DNA from: Proteles cristata cristata
Lineage: Eukaryota > Chordata > Mammalia > Carnivora > Hyaenidae
Assembly (NCBI GenBank): GCA_017311185.1
Contig: JAESUZ010000464.1
Span: 496,001-560,000 of the forward strand
Reading direction: 5' to 3'
Length of the DNA: 64,000 bases
The notes below the pieces were generated by a model. It was not told the DNA's origin. It searched no databases and saw nothing but the letters and a program-made list of their open reading frames with translations. How positions within the stretch are numbered: the first letter of the stretch is position 1; each line of letters opens with the position of its first letter. This document shows positions 1-11,535 of this stretch, piece by piece. A program made the translations under genes and the position numbers.

Positions 1-362
1 TCCTTTCTGTTTTTGCCACCTTGGGCTTAAGTTGTCAGTGAAAGGCTTATTGGAAGCACTCAAAAGTAAACTAGAGAAGAAAAGTACATTCCTCTCCACA
101 CTGGTTGAATTTCAGAACAAAATACTATTACCAACGAAGTGCCAACCAGTGAGATTTTGAAGCTAAAATGAGAAGACACCACAGTCGGTTTCTGCTTTTC
201 ACGGACAAGACATTCATGTGGAATTGCGGTCCTGGAGGGTGTCCTTCATTTTAAATGTCAGGAAATGACCTTCATTCATTGTTTGGAGTTGGGCTTCAGG
301 TGTGCCTGCAAACACGACACAAAGACCGAACCCTCGGCAATCTGCCCTGGCTCAAGTCGTTT
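1..362. other. Unassigned left edge
   Basis: No coding region, RNA gene or repeat family was recognised here. It is ordinary AT-rich sequence leading up to the target site of the LINE-1 insertion that follows. Confidence 0.4.
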
Positions 363-1253
363 AGGAGATTTACGGGAGTTGTTTCCTGCTTTCTCCTCTA
401 GGGTGTTGATAGTTTCCTGTCTCACGTTCAGGTCCTTTATCCATTTTGAGTTTATTTTTGTGCATGGTGTGAGAAATTGATCTAGTTTCATTCTTCTGCA
501 TGTTGCTGACCAGTTCTCCCAACACCATCTGTTAAAAAGGCTGTGTTTTTTCCATTGGATATTCTTTCCTGCTTTGTCAAAGATTAGTTGGCTGTATACT
601 TTTGGGTCCACTTCTGAGTTCCCTCTGGAACACAGTGTGGAGGTTCCTCGGGAAACTAACAATAGAACTCCCCTATGACCCAGCAATAGCACTGCTAGGA
701 ATTTACCCAAGGGATATGGAAATGCTGATACACAGGGGCACATGTACCCCAATGTTCACAGCAGCACTCTCCACAATAGCTAAAACCTGGAAAGAGCCTA
801 AGTGTCCATCAACAGATAATGGATCAAGAAGATGTGGTTTATCTATACCATGGAATACTACATGGCAAGGAGAAACGATGAAATCTGGCCATTTGTAGCA
901 ACGTGGATGGACCTTGAGGGTGTTATGCTGAACGAAATAAGTCAGGCAGAGAAGGACGAATATATGTTTGCACGTATAGGAGGATTAGGAGGAACTTGAC
1001 GGAGGAACAAGTGGGAGAAGAAGGGGGAAAATGGTGGGGGAAAGGGAGAGAGGGAAACCATGACAGACTCTTGAATGCTGACAAAAACTGAGGACTGATG
1101 GATGTGGGGGGGAGGAGGGATGGGCATGGAGGGTGGCACTTGAGGGGATGAGCACTGGGTGTTATATGGAAACTAATTTGACAAACTATTTGTAAAAAAA
1201 AAAAATAAATTGGCAAAGGAAGTATGAGAAAAAAAAAAGGAGATTTACGGGAG
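363..1253 (+). mobile_element. LINE-1 3' end with 5' inversion
   Basis: The right part (about 626-1237, plus strand) encodes the LINE-1 ORF2 C-terminus, with recognisable stretches such as [15 protein letters not shown] and [19 protein letters not shown]. It is followed by the 3' UTR and an A-rich tail. The left part (about 379-625) is LINE-1 ORF2 from further upstream in the element but lies in the opposite orientation; its minus-strand translation includes [19 protein letters not shown]. The whole unit is bracketed by the direct repeat AGGAGATTTACGGGAG at 363-378 and 1238-1253. That is a single insertion event whose 5' part was inverted, as expected of twin priming. The element is heavily 5'-truncated and cannot move. 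Confidence 0.9.
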
Positions 1254-1466
1254 CAGGAGTTCCCGCCCCTGAGAGAGGCCCGGATGTTCCTACCCAGACT
1301 CAGCTGTGAGAAAGGGATTCTTGAAGCTGGGATTCACGCAAGGAGCTGCAGTCAGAAAATTTCCATTGGTGGACCGAGGCCGGTAGCGCACCGCTGTTGT
1401 GTGGGGGCGCACAGGAGACACCGACAGAAGCGATGTATGCACGATGAGCAGGCAGCCACCAGCACC

Positions 1467-1538
1467 TCCCATATGGTCTAGCGGTTAGGATACCTGGTTT
1501 TCACCCAGGCGGCCCGGGTTCGACTCCCGGTATGGGAA
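1467..1538 (+). tRNA. tRNA-Glu (anticodon TTC)
   Basis: The acceptor arm TCCCATA (1467-1473) pairs perfectly with TATGGGA (1531-1537), followed by discriminator A1538. The anticodon stem CCTGG/CCAGG encloses a loop with TTC at 1500-1502, so the tRNA reads GAA/GAG glutamate codons. The internal A box (TGGTCTAGCGG) and B box (GGTTCGACTCC) are intact. The sequence matches mammalian tRNA-Glu-TTC as I know it, apart from A instead of T just before the anticodon stem (1492). CCA is not encoded, as usual in eukaryotes. A T-run at about 1578-1581 is the first clear RNA polymerase III terminator. It lies about 210 bp beyond the LINE-1 insertion and looks functional. Confidence 0.93.
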
Positions 1539-2080
1539 TTAAGGGTGTTTGTTTCAACTTCTAAGTACTGGCTGGGATTTTATTTCTTTCACCGGTGGAA
1601 CACCGCAGGTTAAATTGGATATTGCTTTATTTAAACCTGGAGATATTGAGGCCCAGGGCCCCAGCCTTCTGTGTTTTGAATGAAGTGTCGATTTTTACCA
1701 CATCAATAACTGATTTCTCTGTCAGCAACTCTTTAATTATATGTTACAGTATACACTATAGAAGTGAATACTATTATATTTAAATATTAAATAATATTTA
1801 AAATATTCAAAATTTATTGCCAGTCTCAGTGGAGGGTGACCACTGTCTGGCCCTTCCCAGACACCTCTGGGTAGAGACACCCTCCAGGAGGAAGGAGGGG
1901 ATGGGGGTGGAATCAAGACCCTTGAATCCTCTGCTCCAGAGACAGTCCAGAGGCTGGGCTGCGATGGCTGGAGCTGAGGCTCTGGAGGAGCATAGGATGC
2001 AGGGCAGGAACGGATTGGAGAGAGCCAGTTGGAAGAAGTCTCTAACAATTTAACTTTCTCTGGTCTTGTGGCCGCTTTAT
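1539..2080. other. Unassigned spacer
   Basis: This is the interval between the tRNA-Glu gene and a tRNA-like remnant. It contains an AT-rich patch (about 1735-1815) but no gene or repeat family that I can name. Confidence 0.4.
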
Positions 2081-2160
2081 TTGCCTAATGGTACAGTGGT
2101 TAGAGTTCCGATTTTTTTCACCTGAGCAATCTGGTGTTCCCCCTTACCCTTCATGGAAAT
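2081..2160 (+). pseudogene. Degenerate tRNA-Glu-like sequence
   Basis: An A-box-like segment (TGGTACAGTGGTTAGAG), a T-rich would-be anticodon loop ending in TCACC, and a weak B-box-like GGTGTTCC lie in tRNA order and spacing and resemble tRNA-Glu. The acceptor arm does not pair and the B box is damaged, so this is at best a tRNA pseudogene or the head of a very old tRNA-derived repeat. Confidence 0.4.
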
Positions 2161-3294
2161 TACTTAAAACTTTAAAATAACCCTTCACCCAGCCCCCCCC
2201 CCCCCCTTCTGCAACACGTACACAATTTCCGTCAAAAACTACAAACAGGAGTCACGAAGTGCCTTCCTCAATTTTCCACCCCCTTTTCTCTGGCTCATTT
2301 AGTCAGTCCAAGGCGAGGTTATGTGCAGGGCTGAGGTCCCGCCTTCAGGAGTAGACCACTACAATAATTTATTCATTCACACATTTTGAGGGGAGAAATT
2401 ACTTCTATTTACAACTCTTCTTAGATCCATGAGAAAACTGAAGTCACAGAACAAATTGCTGCCTTGAAAACTGGAAAGAAGACTGAATACAGAGAGTCAT
2501 AGTATACCAGGCTCAGAAGGCGCTGCTGGAGCCAGCATCTGGTAGAAATACTTAAAGGTTAATTGACCCTGCTGAGAAAAAATTCTCTAAAGGCCTGCAA
2601 GGGCCTTTTCTTTCTTTTCTTCTTTTCTTTTTTCTGTCTTTTCTAATGTAATTTTATTATTTTATTTATTTTGACATGTTTAATATTTATTGTACTTTTG
2701 CAGAACAAGAGTCCTAGGTAGTTGCTATCTCGGTGGCTTAATTTAGACAAAAATAGCCAAGAGGCATCAATTTATTACTATAGCAGATTTAACAGTGACT
2801 CACTAAATTATTTAACAGAAGCATTTTCTAGAAAGTACGAATCTAGTCACATGAATCCAAAAATAAGTGAAATATAAGAACACCATACACATTTTGTACA
2901 ATGTACTTTTAGTTCTCCACAGTTTCATTTGGTATAAAGCAAATGTAACTTGGCTCTGATGTAGACAATTATTGGTATGGTTTTCAAGTTTTTCAGTGTG
3001 GGAAAGTGACTGTGGCCCTCCTCAACATGGAGCCCATAACACCCCCTGAGAAGGTTCAGAATCAATTCACATATCTGCAAACAGACTAGAAACCACCAGT
3101 CAGGTGAATGCTGGTTTTCCTCAAATGAAAACTGAAAAAGAAAAAAAGAAAAAAAAAAGATTTTGCCAGTTAAAACAGTTTTCTATTCCATTTGAAATCT
3201 AGGCATGGATCCGCTGGCCATCAAACTCCGAGTCAGAGCCCTCAGGAAAGCTGGAAGAAATTCTTCAGAGACAGCAAAGTGAAAGGTTTTCTTT
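2161..3294. other. Unassigned AT-rich spacer
   Basis: The interval contains a C homopolymer near 2196-2208, a CT-rich run near 2600-2640 and an A-rich run near 3137-3160. No coding potential or recognisable repeat family was seen. Confidence 0.4.
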
Positions 3295-3508
3295 TCTGTT
3301 CTTTTCTTCTTAATGTTTATTTACTTTTGAGAGAGAGAAAGAGCCTGCACCTGAGCACAAGCTGGAGAGGGGCAAAGGGAGAGGGAGACCGAGGATCAGA
3401 AGTGGGCTCTCTGCACAGAGCCCAATGTGAGGCTTGAACTCAGCAACTGTGAGATCATGACCTGAGCCAAAATCAGACACTTAACCCACTGAGCCACCCA
3501 GGCGCCCC
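3295..3508 (-). mobile_element. Feline tRNA-Lys-type SINE (older copy)
   Basis: Read on the minus strand, it begins GGGGCGCCTGGGTGGCTCAG and continues through the tRNA-related region to a GA/CT-rich body and A-rich tail. The copy is diverged. Imperfect duplicates (GAAAGGTTTTC and AGAGGTTTTGA) flank it. Confidence 0.85.
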
Positions 3509-4544
3509 AGAGGTTTTGAACCCGAGCTCCTCAGCCAGGACAGAGAGAAACAGGCAGATTCTTCAGAGGAGTAGGGACATTTTTATTTATAAACTAAGGA
3601 AATGAAGAGCCCCCAGCCAAAGCATGTGAGATTTTATGAAAGAATAAAATCTTTAGCATGACGTTGGTTAAAGGCAAAAGAAAATTTCCATCTGCAGTAA
3701 CAACTTTATTTTTTTCAAAGGAGTAGCCATTTTAGATTCCATTCTAAGTCAGGATGACTGTACATAAACTTTATTTAAACCAAAAGTCCAATTTCTGGCC
3801 CACCTGACATACACTGTGCATCTGCTTTGTAAATGAGTTGCCTAAAGGAAAACCATCTTGTTGATGAGTATCAATGAATATTCCTTGCATTTCTTGATAT
3901 TAAAACTTGTGATTCCTGCCTATATGTTAATCTGTAATCTCTTGACCTTTTAAAAATGTTTTAAGAATCTATAACCCTGCACAGTGTTCATTCTCCAGAG
4001 CACTATCTTCTCTGTGCACTTCCTAGGCACTGTCCTAACTTGGGCTTGAATAAAACTGTCTTTCTTTCTTTTAGAGTTTCTAAAAGTTATATTCATTTGG
4101 TGTCCACAATCCTCACATTCCTGTGGGTTTTACCTCCAGGAGCCCTATAGGTTTTTAGGATCAAGACTGGAGAAGGATCCCCTGGTGCTTCTGGGAAGGG
4201 GAGGGGAAGAGTGACCACTGTGAAATATGCCAGGGCACCCAGTCCTCCTCAACAAAGGTCTTTCCTCAGGGAAACTATACTAGAGCCAACCCGGCCTGGG
4301 GGGAGAGAAGTACCCAACTTTAACCCTCTCCAGACTTCCTACATCACATTAAAAAAAAAAAAAAAAAAAGGTGGGAAGCACTTTTGAAGGTTTTAGCCTC
4401 AGGGAAGAATCTCTCTTAAAAGACTATAGGATTATAGAGTATTCTCCCCCCATATTATCACCACATCTGTACTAAGGCTCCTGTACTATAATATATATAT
4501 TATATTATAATATAATATATATTATTATCTCTCAGTTTTTTTTT
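3509..4544. other. Unassigned spacer
   Basis: This is unique-looking AT-rich sequence with an A homopolymer (about 4350-4369) and a TA-rich microsatellite (about 4488-4530). No gene was seen. Confidence 0.4.
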
Positions 4545-5300
4545 TAACATAATTTATTGTCAAATTGGCTTACATACAAGACCCAAGGCTCATCCCAACA
4601 AGTGCCCCCCTCAATGCCCATCACCCATCCCCCTCCTCCACTTCCCCTCAACCCTCAGTTTGTTTTCTGTTTTTAAGAGTTTCTTATGGTTTGCCTCCCT
4701 TCCTCTCTGTTTGTAACTATTTTTCCCCTTCCCTCCCCCCATGGTCTTAAGTTTCTCAAGATCCACATATGAGTGAAAACATATGATATCTGTCTGTCTC
4801 TGACATTTCACTTAGCATAATACCCTCCAGTTCCATCCACATTGCTACAAACGGCATTTCATTCTTTCTCATTGCCATGTAGTATTCCATTGTATATATA
4901 AACCATATCTTCTTTTTTTTTATTTTTTTTTCTAGGAGAGAGAGAGAGAGAGACAGCGTGAGCAGGGGGGGGGATCAGAGAGAGAGGGAGTCACAGACTG
5001 AAACAGGCTCCAGGCTCTGAGCCGGCAGTCAGCACAGAGCCCGATGCGGGGCTCGAACCCACGAACCGCGAGATCATGACCTGAGCAAAAGTCGGACGCT
5101 CAACCGACTAAGCCACCCAGGCGCCCCTATAAACCATATCTTCTTGATCCATTCATTAGTTGATGGACATTTAGGCTATTTCCATAATTTGGCTATTGTT
5201 GAAAGTGCGGCTATGAATATTGGAGGACATGTGCCCCTCTGCATCAGCACTCCTGTATCCCTTGGGTACATATACTGGTTTGGGTAATATCTCTTCGTTC
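4545..5300 (-). mobile_element. LINE-1 3' end, minus strand
   Basis: Sequence beginning AATTTATTGTCAAATTGGCT is the reverse complement of the carnivore LINE-1 3' UTR and ORF2 C-terminus. The portion after 5128 reads as the antisense of the ORF2 end (AACCATATCTTCTTGATCC). It is split by a younger SINE at 4915-5127. Confidence 0.82.
4915..5127 (-). mobile_element. Young feline SINE inserted in LINE-1
   Basis: This is a full-length minus-strand SINE with an intact tRNA-like head, a GA-rich body and the TCTAGGAGAG tail junction. It is bracketed by the 18-bp direct repeat TATAAACCATATCTTCTT at 4897-4914 and 5128-5145, which proves insertion into the surrounding LINE-1. Confidence 0.92.
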
Positions 5301-6114
5301 TGAGGCTAGAAGTCTTAAGACCGAGTTGTTGCTAGGGCCATGCTTGCTCTGAAGCCTCTAATGAAAACTCCTTTCCTACCTCCTCTTAGGTTCTGGTGGC
5401 TCCTGGAAATCCTTGTCATTCCTTAGGTTGGAGGTGCATGGCTCAATTTCTGCCTCCATCTTCAAATGGCCTTCTTCCCTCGATGTGTCTCTGTGTGTCC
5501 TTTTCTCTTCCTATAAGGACAACAGTGATTGGATATAGGGCCCATTCTAATCCAGTATGACATCATCTTAACTTAATTGCATCTTCAAGATCCTATTTCC
5601 AAATAAGATCATACACTGACGTTGCATACACTACTGAGTACATGTTGGAACAGATTACAAGACCAGTGGATTCTTGCAATATAGTTCTTATAAATGCTAC
5701 CTTGACCAAGTTTTGAGGCCCTGGCTGGAAGCCAGTCAATTGCCTTTCTTGAGAAGCTAATTAGATCCACACTAACCACTACTTTTATCAAGGTATGGGC
5801 TGGTATAGACTTACCCTAATCACTCCAGGGCTAGGTACCAGACACCACAGGAAGCTCCTATGCCCCCAAACCTGCTGAAATTATTCAAACTAGCCAATCC
5901 TAGCTCTGGTTACCCTGCTTAATCCATTAATTCCCACAAAGTGGTGTGCAGGTTCCTTTTCACCCTTTCTGCCTCTTGACCTTACCCTTTGTTATTCTTT
6001 GTCCCCTACTGCCACTTCCTTGCCCCACATGATGTATATTCCCTCTCTTGGGAACTTTGAGTAAAATTATCTTTTCAGTGGCAGTTGTCCCCTGATATGT
6101 TGGCCGTACCATAC
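5301..6114. other. Ancient interspersed repeat and unique sequence
   Basis: About 5380-5650 contains the motifs GGGCCCATTCTAATCCAGTA and CCTATTTCCAAATAAG. These belong to a very old, widespread mammalian interspersed repeat; I cannot name the family safely, but MaLR-like is possible. Related traces occur near 29.3-29.6 kb and 63.0-63.2 kb. The remainder has no recognised feature. Confidence 0.5.

Positions 6115-6163
<49 letters not shown>
6115..6163. repeat. (AAT)n microsatellite
   Basis: About 16 uninterrupted ATA/TAA repeats lie just before a SINE. The trinucleotide array is likely length-polymorphic. Confidence 0.95.
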
Positions 6164-6168
<5 letters not shown>

Positions 6169-6181
6169 ACCTACTGAAATA

Positions 6182-6415
6182 GGGGCGCCTGGGTGGCCCA
6201 GTTGGTTGGGCATCCAGCTCTTGATTTCTGCTCAGGTTGTGATCCCAGGGTTATGGGATCAAGCCTTGAGCTGGGCTCCATGGAGCCTGCTTAAGATTCT
6301 CTCTCTCCTCTCTTTCTCTCTCTCTGCCCCTCTCCCCCACTCGTGTGTGCTCTCTCTCTTGCCTAAAATAAAATAAAATAAAATAAAATAAAATAAAATA
6401 AAATAAAATAAAAAA
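6182..6415 (+). mobile_element. Older carnivore SINE with (TAAAA)n tail
   Basis: The element starts GGGGCGCCTGGGTGGCCCAG, carries a diverged tRNA-related region and a CT-rich body, and ends in a pentanucleotide (TAAAA)n tail at about 6363-6413. The body differs from the young subfamily in this window (for example GGAGCCTGCTTAAGATTCTC), which marks it as an older class. Confidence 0.88.
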
Positions 6416-8464
6416 ACCTACTGAGACCATTTGTCCAGCAAATCAGGATGGTTTGGTTCAGACCACATGACATGTCACTAGACATTTCTTGATTTACAGG
6501 TTCTTCCAGACAGTAGTAGCAACCTGGCCTGTCATTCTGATGGCTGTCGTGTTGGTGCTGTGGGGCCATAGCTTCTTTTTGTTGCCAGCACCAGATGTTG
6601 CTCTGAATCCACTCAACAATTATAAAATCTATAAACAGAATCCTTCATTACATCCTCTCTGAGTCAACGTGTTAAGTGCCCAGGACAGATCATCTGGGGG
6701 CAGTTCAAATTAATTGGTTACTTCTGATTTTTAAAAAGGCTCCTCTGAAGGGAGTGAGGCATGACCCCATCCAGGTGGCAGGGGATGAGTCTGAGTAATC
6801 CACTGGTCAGCAAGTGGTAGGGCCAATGGAGTCATTATATCCTATAACAGAGTCATTTTATTTAGCTTGTTCCACACGATAGCTGGAGACACTCTGTTTC
6901 AAGCCATTCATGGAATCAGTGTGAGGACATCCTAGTGACCGTGGCATCCACAGGTCCTATGGTAAAGGTCATGATTATTCTGTAGTCATTTGTCTAATTG
7001 CCTGAGTCAGCAGAGGAAGAGGAACCACATGGATGGAAACCAGTAGCACAAAGCTTAATGAAAAGGGAAAGGTTGGGGGACACTATCCCTACCCTGTCTA
7101 AGACCCCTGAGGAAGTCATGCCATTGCTTTAGGAATGTAAGACACTGGACAGCACTCATGGGCCTTTCTGAGTGCTGCTGCTTACCAGCACACGAAGGGC
7201 ATGATGCTCAAAACCTGGAACCTCAAAATACTGATAAGGCCATTGTGGCTGTCATGGAAGTGGATATGGACCCCTCAGAGGTCAACTGAGACGTCATGGA
7301 AAGGTAGGCCACTGCCTACAGACAGGGCCATTTGGGACCACCAAGAGTTTACTTGGTAAATATTCAAAGGTAAAAATGGTTTGGGACAGACTGGAGACTA
7401 AAACGAAAACTAAAATTTTACTTAGCTAGACAAATAAGCTATTTTTGAAAGGTTTTGCCCAAAAAGACAATGAAAAAGTTGGTAGTCCAGACCAAGGGCT
7501 AACTGCACCATGCCAAGAAGAGGCTATTATAGCTCACTAAGTGCAAACCCCAATCCTTGGGAGACAGACTGGAAAGGCTTGTAAGGGGAAAGTGCCACCT
7601 AGTAGGGGCTCCTCCCTCTTTCCCACTTTTGCTGTAACCACCTAGAAGGTATACACATAGTGTTATTACCCAGACACAAAAGCTATAAATTGTGGATTCA
7701 GGCAGCTAAAGGACTATGAACAAACAAATAGAAAAGAAAAAAGAAAAAGACACACACAAAGAAATGTAGATGCAGGGTGGAAAAAAGTAAATAAAACATA
7801 TGTTTAATTTGACTCAATTATATGTGGAAAATGTACTAAAATTTGTATAACAAAAAAATAAAAGGGGATTTTGGACCTCAACAGTATAGGTTCTGAGTTT
7901 TAACATCTGCTAAACTGCACCAACGGACAAAGCTTCATGGTCTTAATCAATGCTTGGGCTCAAATTACTTAGGTCCTGCTAAGTGTAAACACTGTACTCT
8001 TTATAGTCTTCGGAAAGCAACTCAATATAAAGTAGAGAAAAATAAGTATGCTTCAATTTAACTATAGCCTTGCCAAAATTTCCCATATTAATAGTATTTG
8101 TTGCTCTAAAATATCCCAATTGGACACTGATCCTCTAACAGAATGAGGAATAAATTAAAATTAAATTAAGTTTTTGGCAGTTATAAATTGGCTTGAGAAT
8201 AATGATACCTCCGTAGACCTCCAGTTAATATGGCCCATTGTAAATTAGAGAAAGGCCTTCAAGGAGTAAAGCTATTATATAAGACCTAATTAATAGAGGA
8301 GTGATTATTCCCACTGATTCCTTAACTGCCCAATTTTGCCTGATTTTAAACAACAAAAAGCATGGGTGACTCAGGATTGAACACTGCACCCCCAATTTTG
8401 TGGTCCCTTCCAGTAATTATTTCATACGTAGTGCCCAATTTTATTAAAATTACTGACTCTATCC
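6416..8464. other. 2-kb unassigned stretch
   Basis: This is AT-rich sequence without a long reading frame, splice-bounded exon or repeat family that I recognise. It could hide ancient decayed elements that only a library search would detect. Confidence 0.35.
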
Positions 8465-10464
8465 AAACCATAAAAGACTCCGAATAGCCAAAGCGATCTT
8501 GAAAAAGAAAACAAAAGCAGGAGGCATCACACCCCCAGACTTCAAGCTGCATCACAAAGCTGTGATCATCAAGACAGTATGGCACTGGCACAAGAACAGA
8601 CGATCAGATCAATGGGACAGAAGAGAGACCCCAGCACTGGGCCCACAGATGTATGGCCAACTCATCTGTGACAAAGCAGGAAAGAGTATCCAGCGGAATG
8701 AAGACAGTCTCTTCAGCAAGTGGTGCTGGGAACACTGGATGGTGACATACAGAAAAATGAACCTGGACCATTTTCTTACTCCATACACAAAAACCAACTC
8801 AAAATGGATGAAAGACATAATCCTAAGACAGGAAGTCATCAAAATCCTTGAAGAGAAAGCAATCAAGAACCTCTTTGACCTTAGCCACAGCAACTTTTTT
8901 TTTACAAAGAGTTTATTGTCAAATTAGTTTCCACATAACACCCAGCGCTCATCCCCACAAGTGCCCTCCTCCATGCCCATCCCCCCCTTACCCCCCACAT
9001 CCATCAGTCCTCAGTTTTTGTCAGCATTCAAGAGTCTCTCATGGTTTGCCTCCCTCCCTTTACCCCACCATTTCCCCCCTTCTTCTCCCCCTTGTTCCTC
9101 AGTTAAATTCCTCCTAACCCTCCTATACATGCAAACATACGATATTTGTCCTTCTCTGCCTGACTTATTTCACTCAGCATAACACCCTCAAGGTCCATCC
9201 ATGTTGCTACACATGACCAGATTTCATTGTTTCTCCTTGCCATGTAGTATTCCATGGTATAGATAAACCACATCTTCTTGATCCATTCGTCCGTGGATGG
9301 ACACTTAGGTTCTTTCCATGTTTTGGCTACTGTGGAGAGTCCTGCTATGAACACTGGGGTACATGTGCTCCTATGCATCAGCACCCCTGTATCCCTTGGG
9401 TAAATTCCTAGCAGTGCTATTGCTGGGTCCTAGGGGAGTTCTAGTGTTAGTTTCCTTAGGAACCTCCATACTGTTTTCCAGAGGGGCTGTACCAGTTTAC
9501 ATTCCCACCAACAGTGTAGGAGGGTGCCCGTTTCTCCACATCCTCGCCAGCATCTAGAGTTCTCTGATTTGCTCATTTTAGCCACTCTGACTGGCGTGAG
9601 GTGGTATCTCAGTGTGGTTTTAATTTGTATTTCCCTGATGAGGAGGGATGCTGAGCATCGTTTCATGTGTCTAGCCACAGCAACTTCTTACTCAATACAT
9701 CTCCTGAGGCAAGGGAAACAAAAGCAAAAATGAACTATGGGGGCCTCATAAAAATAAAAACTTCTGCACAGCGAAGGAAACAATCAGCAAAACTAAAAGG
9801 AAACTGACGGAATAGGAGGGATATTTGCAAACAACATATCAGATAAAGGGTTAGTATCCAAAATCTATAAAGAACTTATCAAACTCAACACCCAAAAAAC
9901 AAATAATCCAGTGAAGAAATGGGCAAAAGACATGAATTGACATTTTTCCAAAGAAGACATCTAGATGGCTAACACACACATGGCAAAATGCTCAACATCA
10001 CTCATCATCAGGGAAATACAAATTAGAACCAAATTAAACATACCACCTTGCACCTGTCAGAATGGCTAAGATTAACAACTCAGGAAACAGCAGATGTTGG
10101 CAAGAATGTGAAGAAAGAGGAACCCTTTAGCAATGTTGGTAGGAATACAAAGTGGTGCAGCCACTCTGGAAAACAGTATGGAGGTTACTCAAAAATTTAA
10201 AAATAGAACTATCCTATGAGCCAGCAATTGCACTACTAGGTATTTATCCAAGGGATAAGGGCGTGCTCTTTTGAAGAGTCACATGCACCCCAATGTTTAT
10301 AGCAGCACTATCGACAATCGCCAAAGTATGGAAAGAGCCCAAATGTCCATTGACAGATGAATAGATAAAGAAAATGTGGTATGTATATATAATGGAGTAT
10401 TATTCAGCAATCAAAAAGAATGAAATCTTGCCATTTGAAACAATGTGGATGGAACTAGAGAGTA
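8465..10464 (+). mobile_element. Older LINE-1 ORF2/3' fragment, interrupted
   Basis: The plus-strand translation of 8499-8896 gives LINE-1 ORF2 sequence (for example KKKTKAGGITPPDFKLHHKA and WCWEHWMVTYRKMNLDHFL). The same element resumes at 9687 (CAAGGGAAACAAAAGCAAAA) and runs to about 10464 with frameshifts. It is cut in two by a younger minus-strand LINE-1 (8897-9671). Neither half can be translated through. Confidence 0.88.
8897..9671 (-). mobile_element. Young LINE-1 3' fragment nested in older LINE-1
   Basis: This minus-strand LINE-1 has a T-run (its poly-A tail) at 8897, then the 3' UTR and about 480 bp of the ORF2 C-terminus, which read cleanly in pieces on the minus strand (for example STCTPVFIAGLSTVAKTWKE). 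The 15-bp direct repeat TAGCCACAGCAACTT flanks it at 8882-8896 and 9672-9686 and gives exact ends. It is 5'-truncated and immobile. Confidence 0.92.
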
Positions 10465-10669
10465 TTTTTTTAAAATTTTTAATATTTATTTCTGAGAGAG
10501 AGAAAGCGTGAGCAGGGGAGGGTGAGAGAGATGCAGAATCTGAAACAGGCTCCAGGCTCTGAGCTAGCTGTCAGCACAGAGCCCAATGCGGGGCTCAAAC
10601 CCATAAACCATGAGATTGTGACCTGAGCCCAAGTCGGACACTTAACCGAGTGAGCCACCAAGGCGCCCC
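10465..10669 (-). mobile_element. Feline SINE at LINE-1/tandem-array junction
   Basis: This minus-strand SINE has a GA-rich body and a tRNA-like head ending GGCGCCCC. The left neighbour is LINE-1 and the right neighbour is the 224-bp array, and no clear target-site duplication is visible. A rearrangement may therefore have removed one flank. Confidence 0.85.
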
Positions 10670-10670
10670 T

Positions 10671-11535
10671 ACTCTGTGTAACCACACTGTGAGGAATGCC
10701 TCATTCAGTTACCATCTTGTTTCACAAAGTTAGTGATATATTTTTTAAAAATTTTTTTAATGTTTTATTTATTTCTAGGAGAGAGAGAGACAGCGTGAGC
10801 AGGGGAGGGTCAGAGAGAGAGGGAGTCACAGACTGAAACAGGCTCCAGGCTCTGAGCTGGCAGTCAGCACAGAGCCCGACGCGGGGCTCGAACCCACGAA
10901 CCGCGAAATCATGACCTAAGCGAAAGTCGGACGCTTAACAGACTAAGCCACCCAGGCGCCCCACAAAGTTAGTGATATTTGAAAACATATGCATGGAGGT
11001 ATAAGGTAAGTGCTACATACTCAACTCTCAAAGAACACTGTGCGGAACCCATCATCCAACAAACATCAATTTTCACTATGTTAGTAGTGTTGGAAAACAG
11101 GTGGGGAGACCAACGATGGAAGTGCAGTATGCTTATCTGTATGAAACAAGTGTGCGGAGTGCAACATTCCATTAATGTCTTGACTCACAAAGTAATATTT
11201 GAAAACACATTAATGGAGGTATAACGTAAATTGGTTATATACCCAATTCTGTGAAAAAACACTGTGGGGAACCCATCATTCAACTAACATCATCTTTCAT
11301 TATGTTAGTAGTGTTAGAATACTGATGCAGAGTCCAATGACGGAAGTGCAGTGTGCTCACCTCTGTGAAACAACACTGCATGGAATGCAGCATTCAGTTA
11401 CTGTCTTTTTTCACTAAGTAATGTTTCAAAACACATGCATGGAAGGTTGAGATAAGTGTTATATACTCAACTCTGTGAAAGAACACTGTGGGGAACCCAT
11501 CATTCAACTAACATCATGTTTCACTATGTTGGATT
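10671..11535. repeat. 224-bp dimeric tandem array
   Basis: Six monomers of about 112 bp begin with CTCTGTGAAA-like sequence near 10672, 11024, 11137, 11247, 11361 and 11471. They alternate between two types. One carries AACCCATCATTCAACTAACA and the other GAATGCAGCATTCAGTTACT. Like monomers are about 223-224 bp apart once the intervening SINE (10740-10961) is removed. The array stops abruptly near 11535. It resembles a short outlying fragment of satellite DNA; I do not recognise the family. Confidence 0.85.
10740..10961 (-). mobile_element. Young feline SINE inside tandem array
   Basis: This is a near-consensus minus-strand SINE. The 17-bp target duplication CACAAAGTTAGTGATAT at 10723-10739 and 10962-10978 shows that it split a pre-existing array monomer. 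Confidence 0.94.

Noticed and set aside
6416..8464. Possible endogenous retrovirus
   Set aside because: No paired terminal repeats, primer-binding site or gag/pol/env-like frame could be seen.
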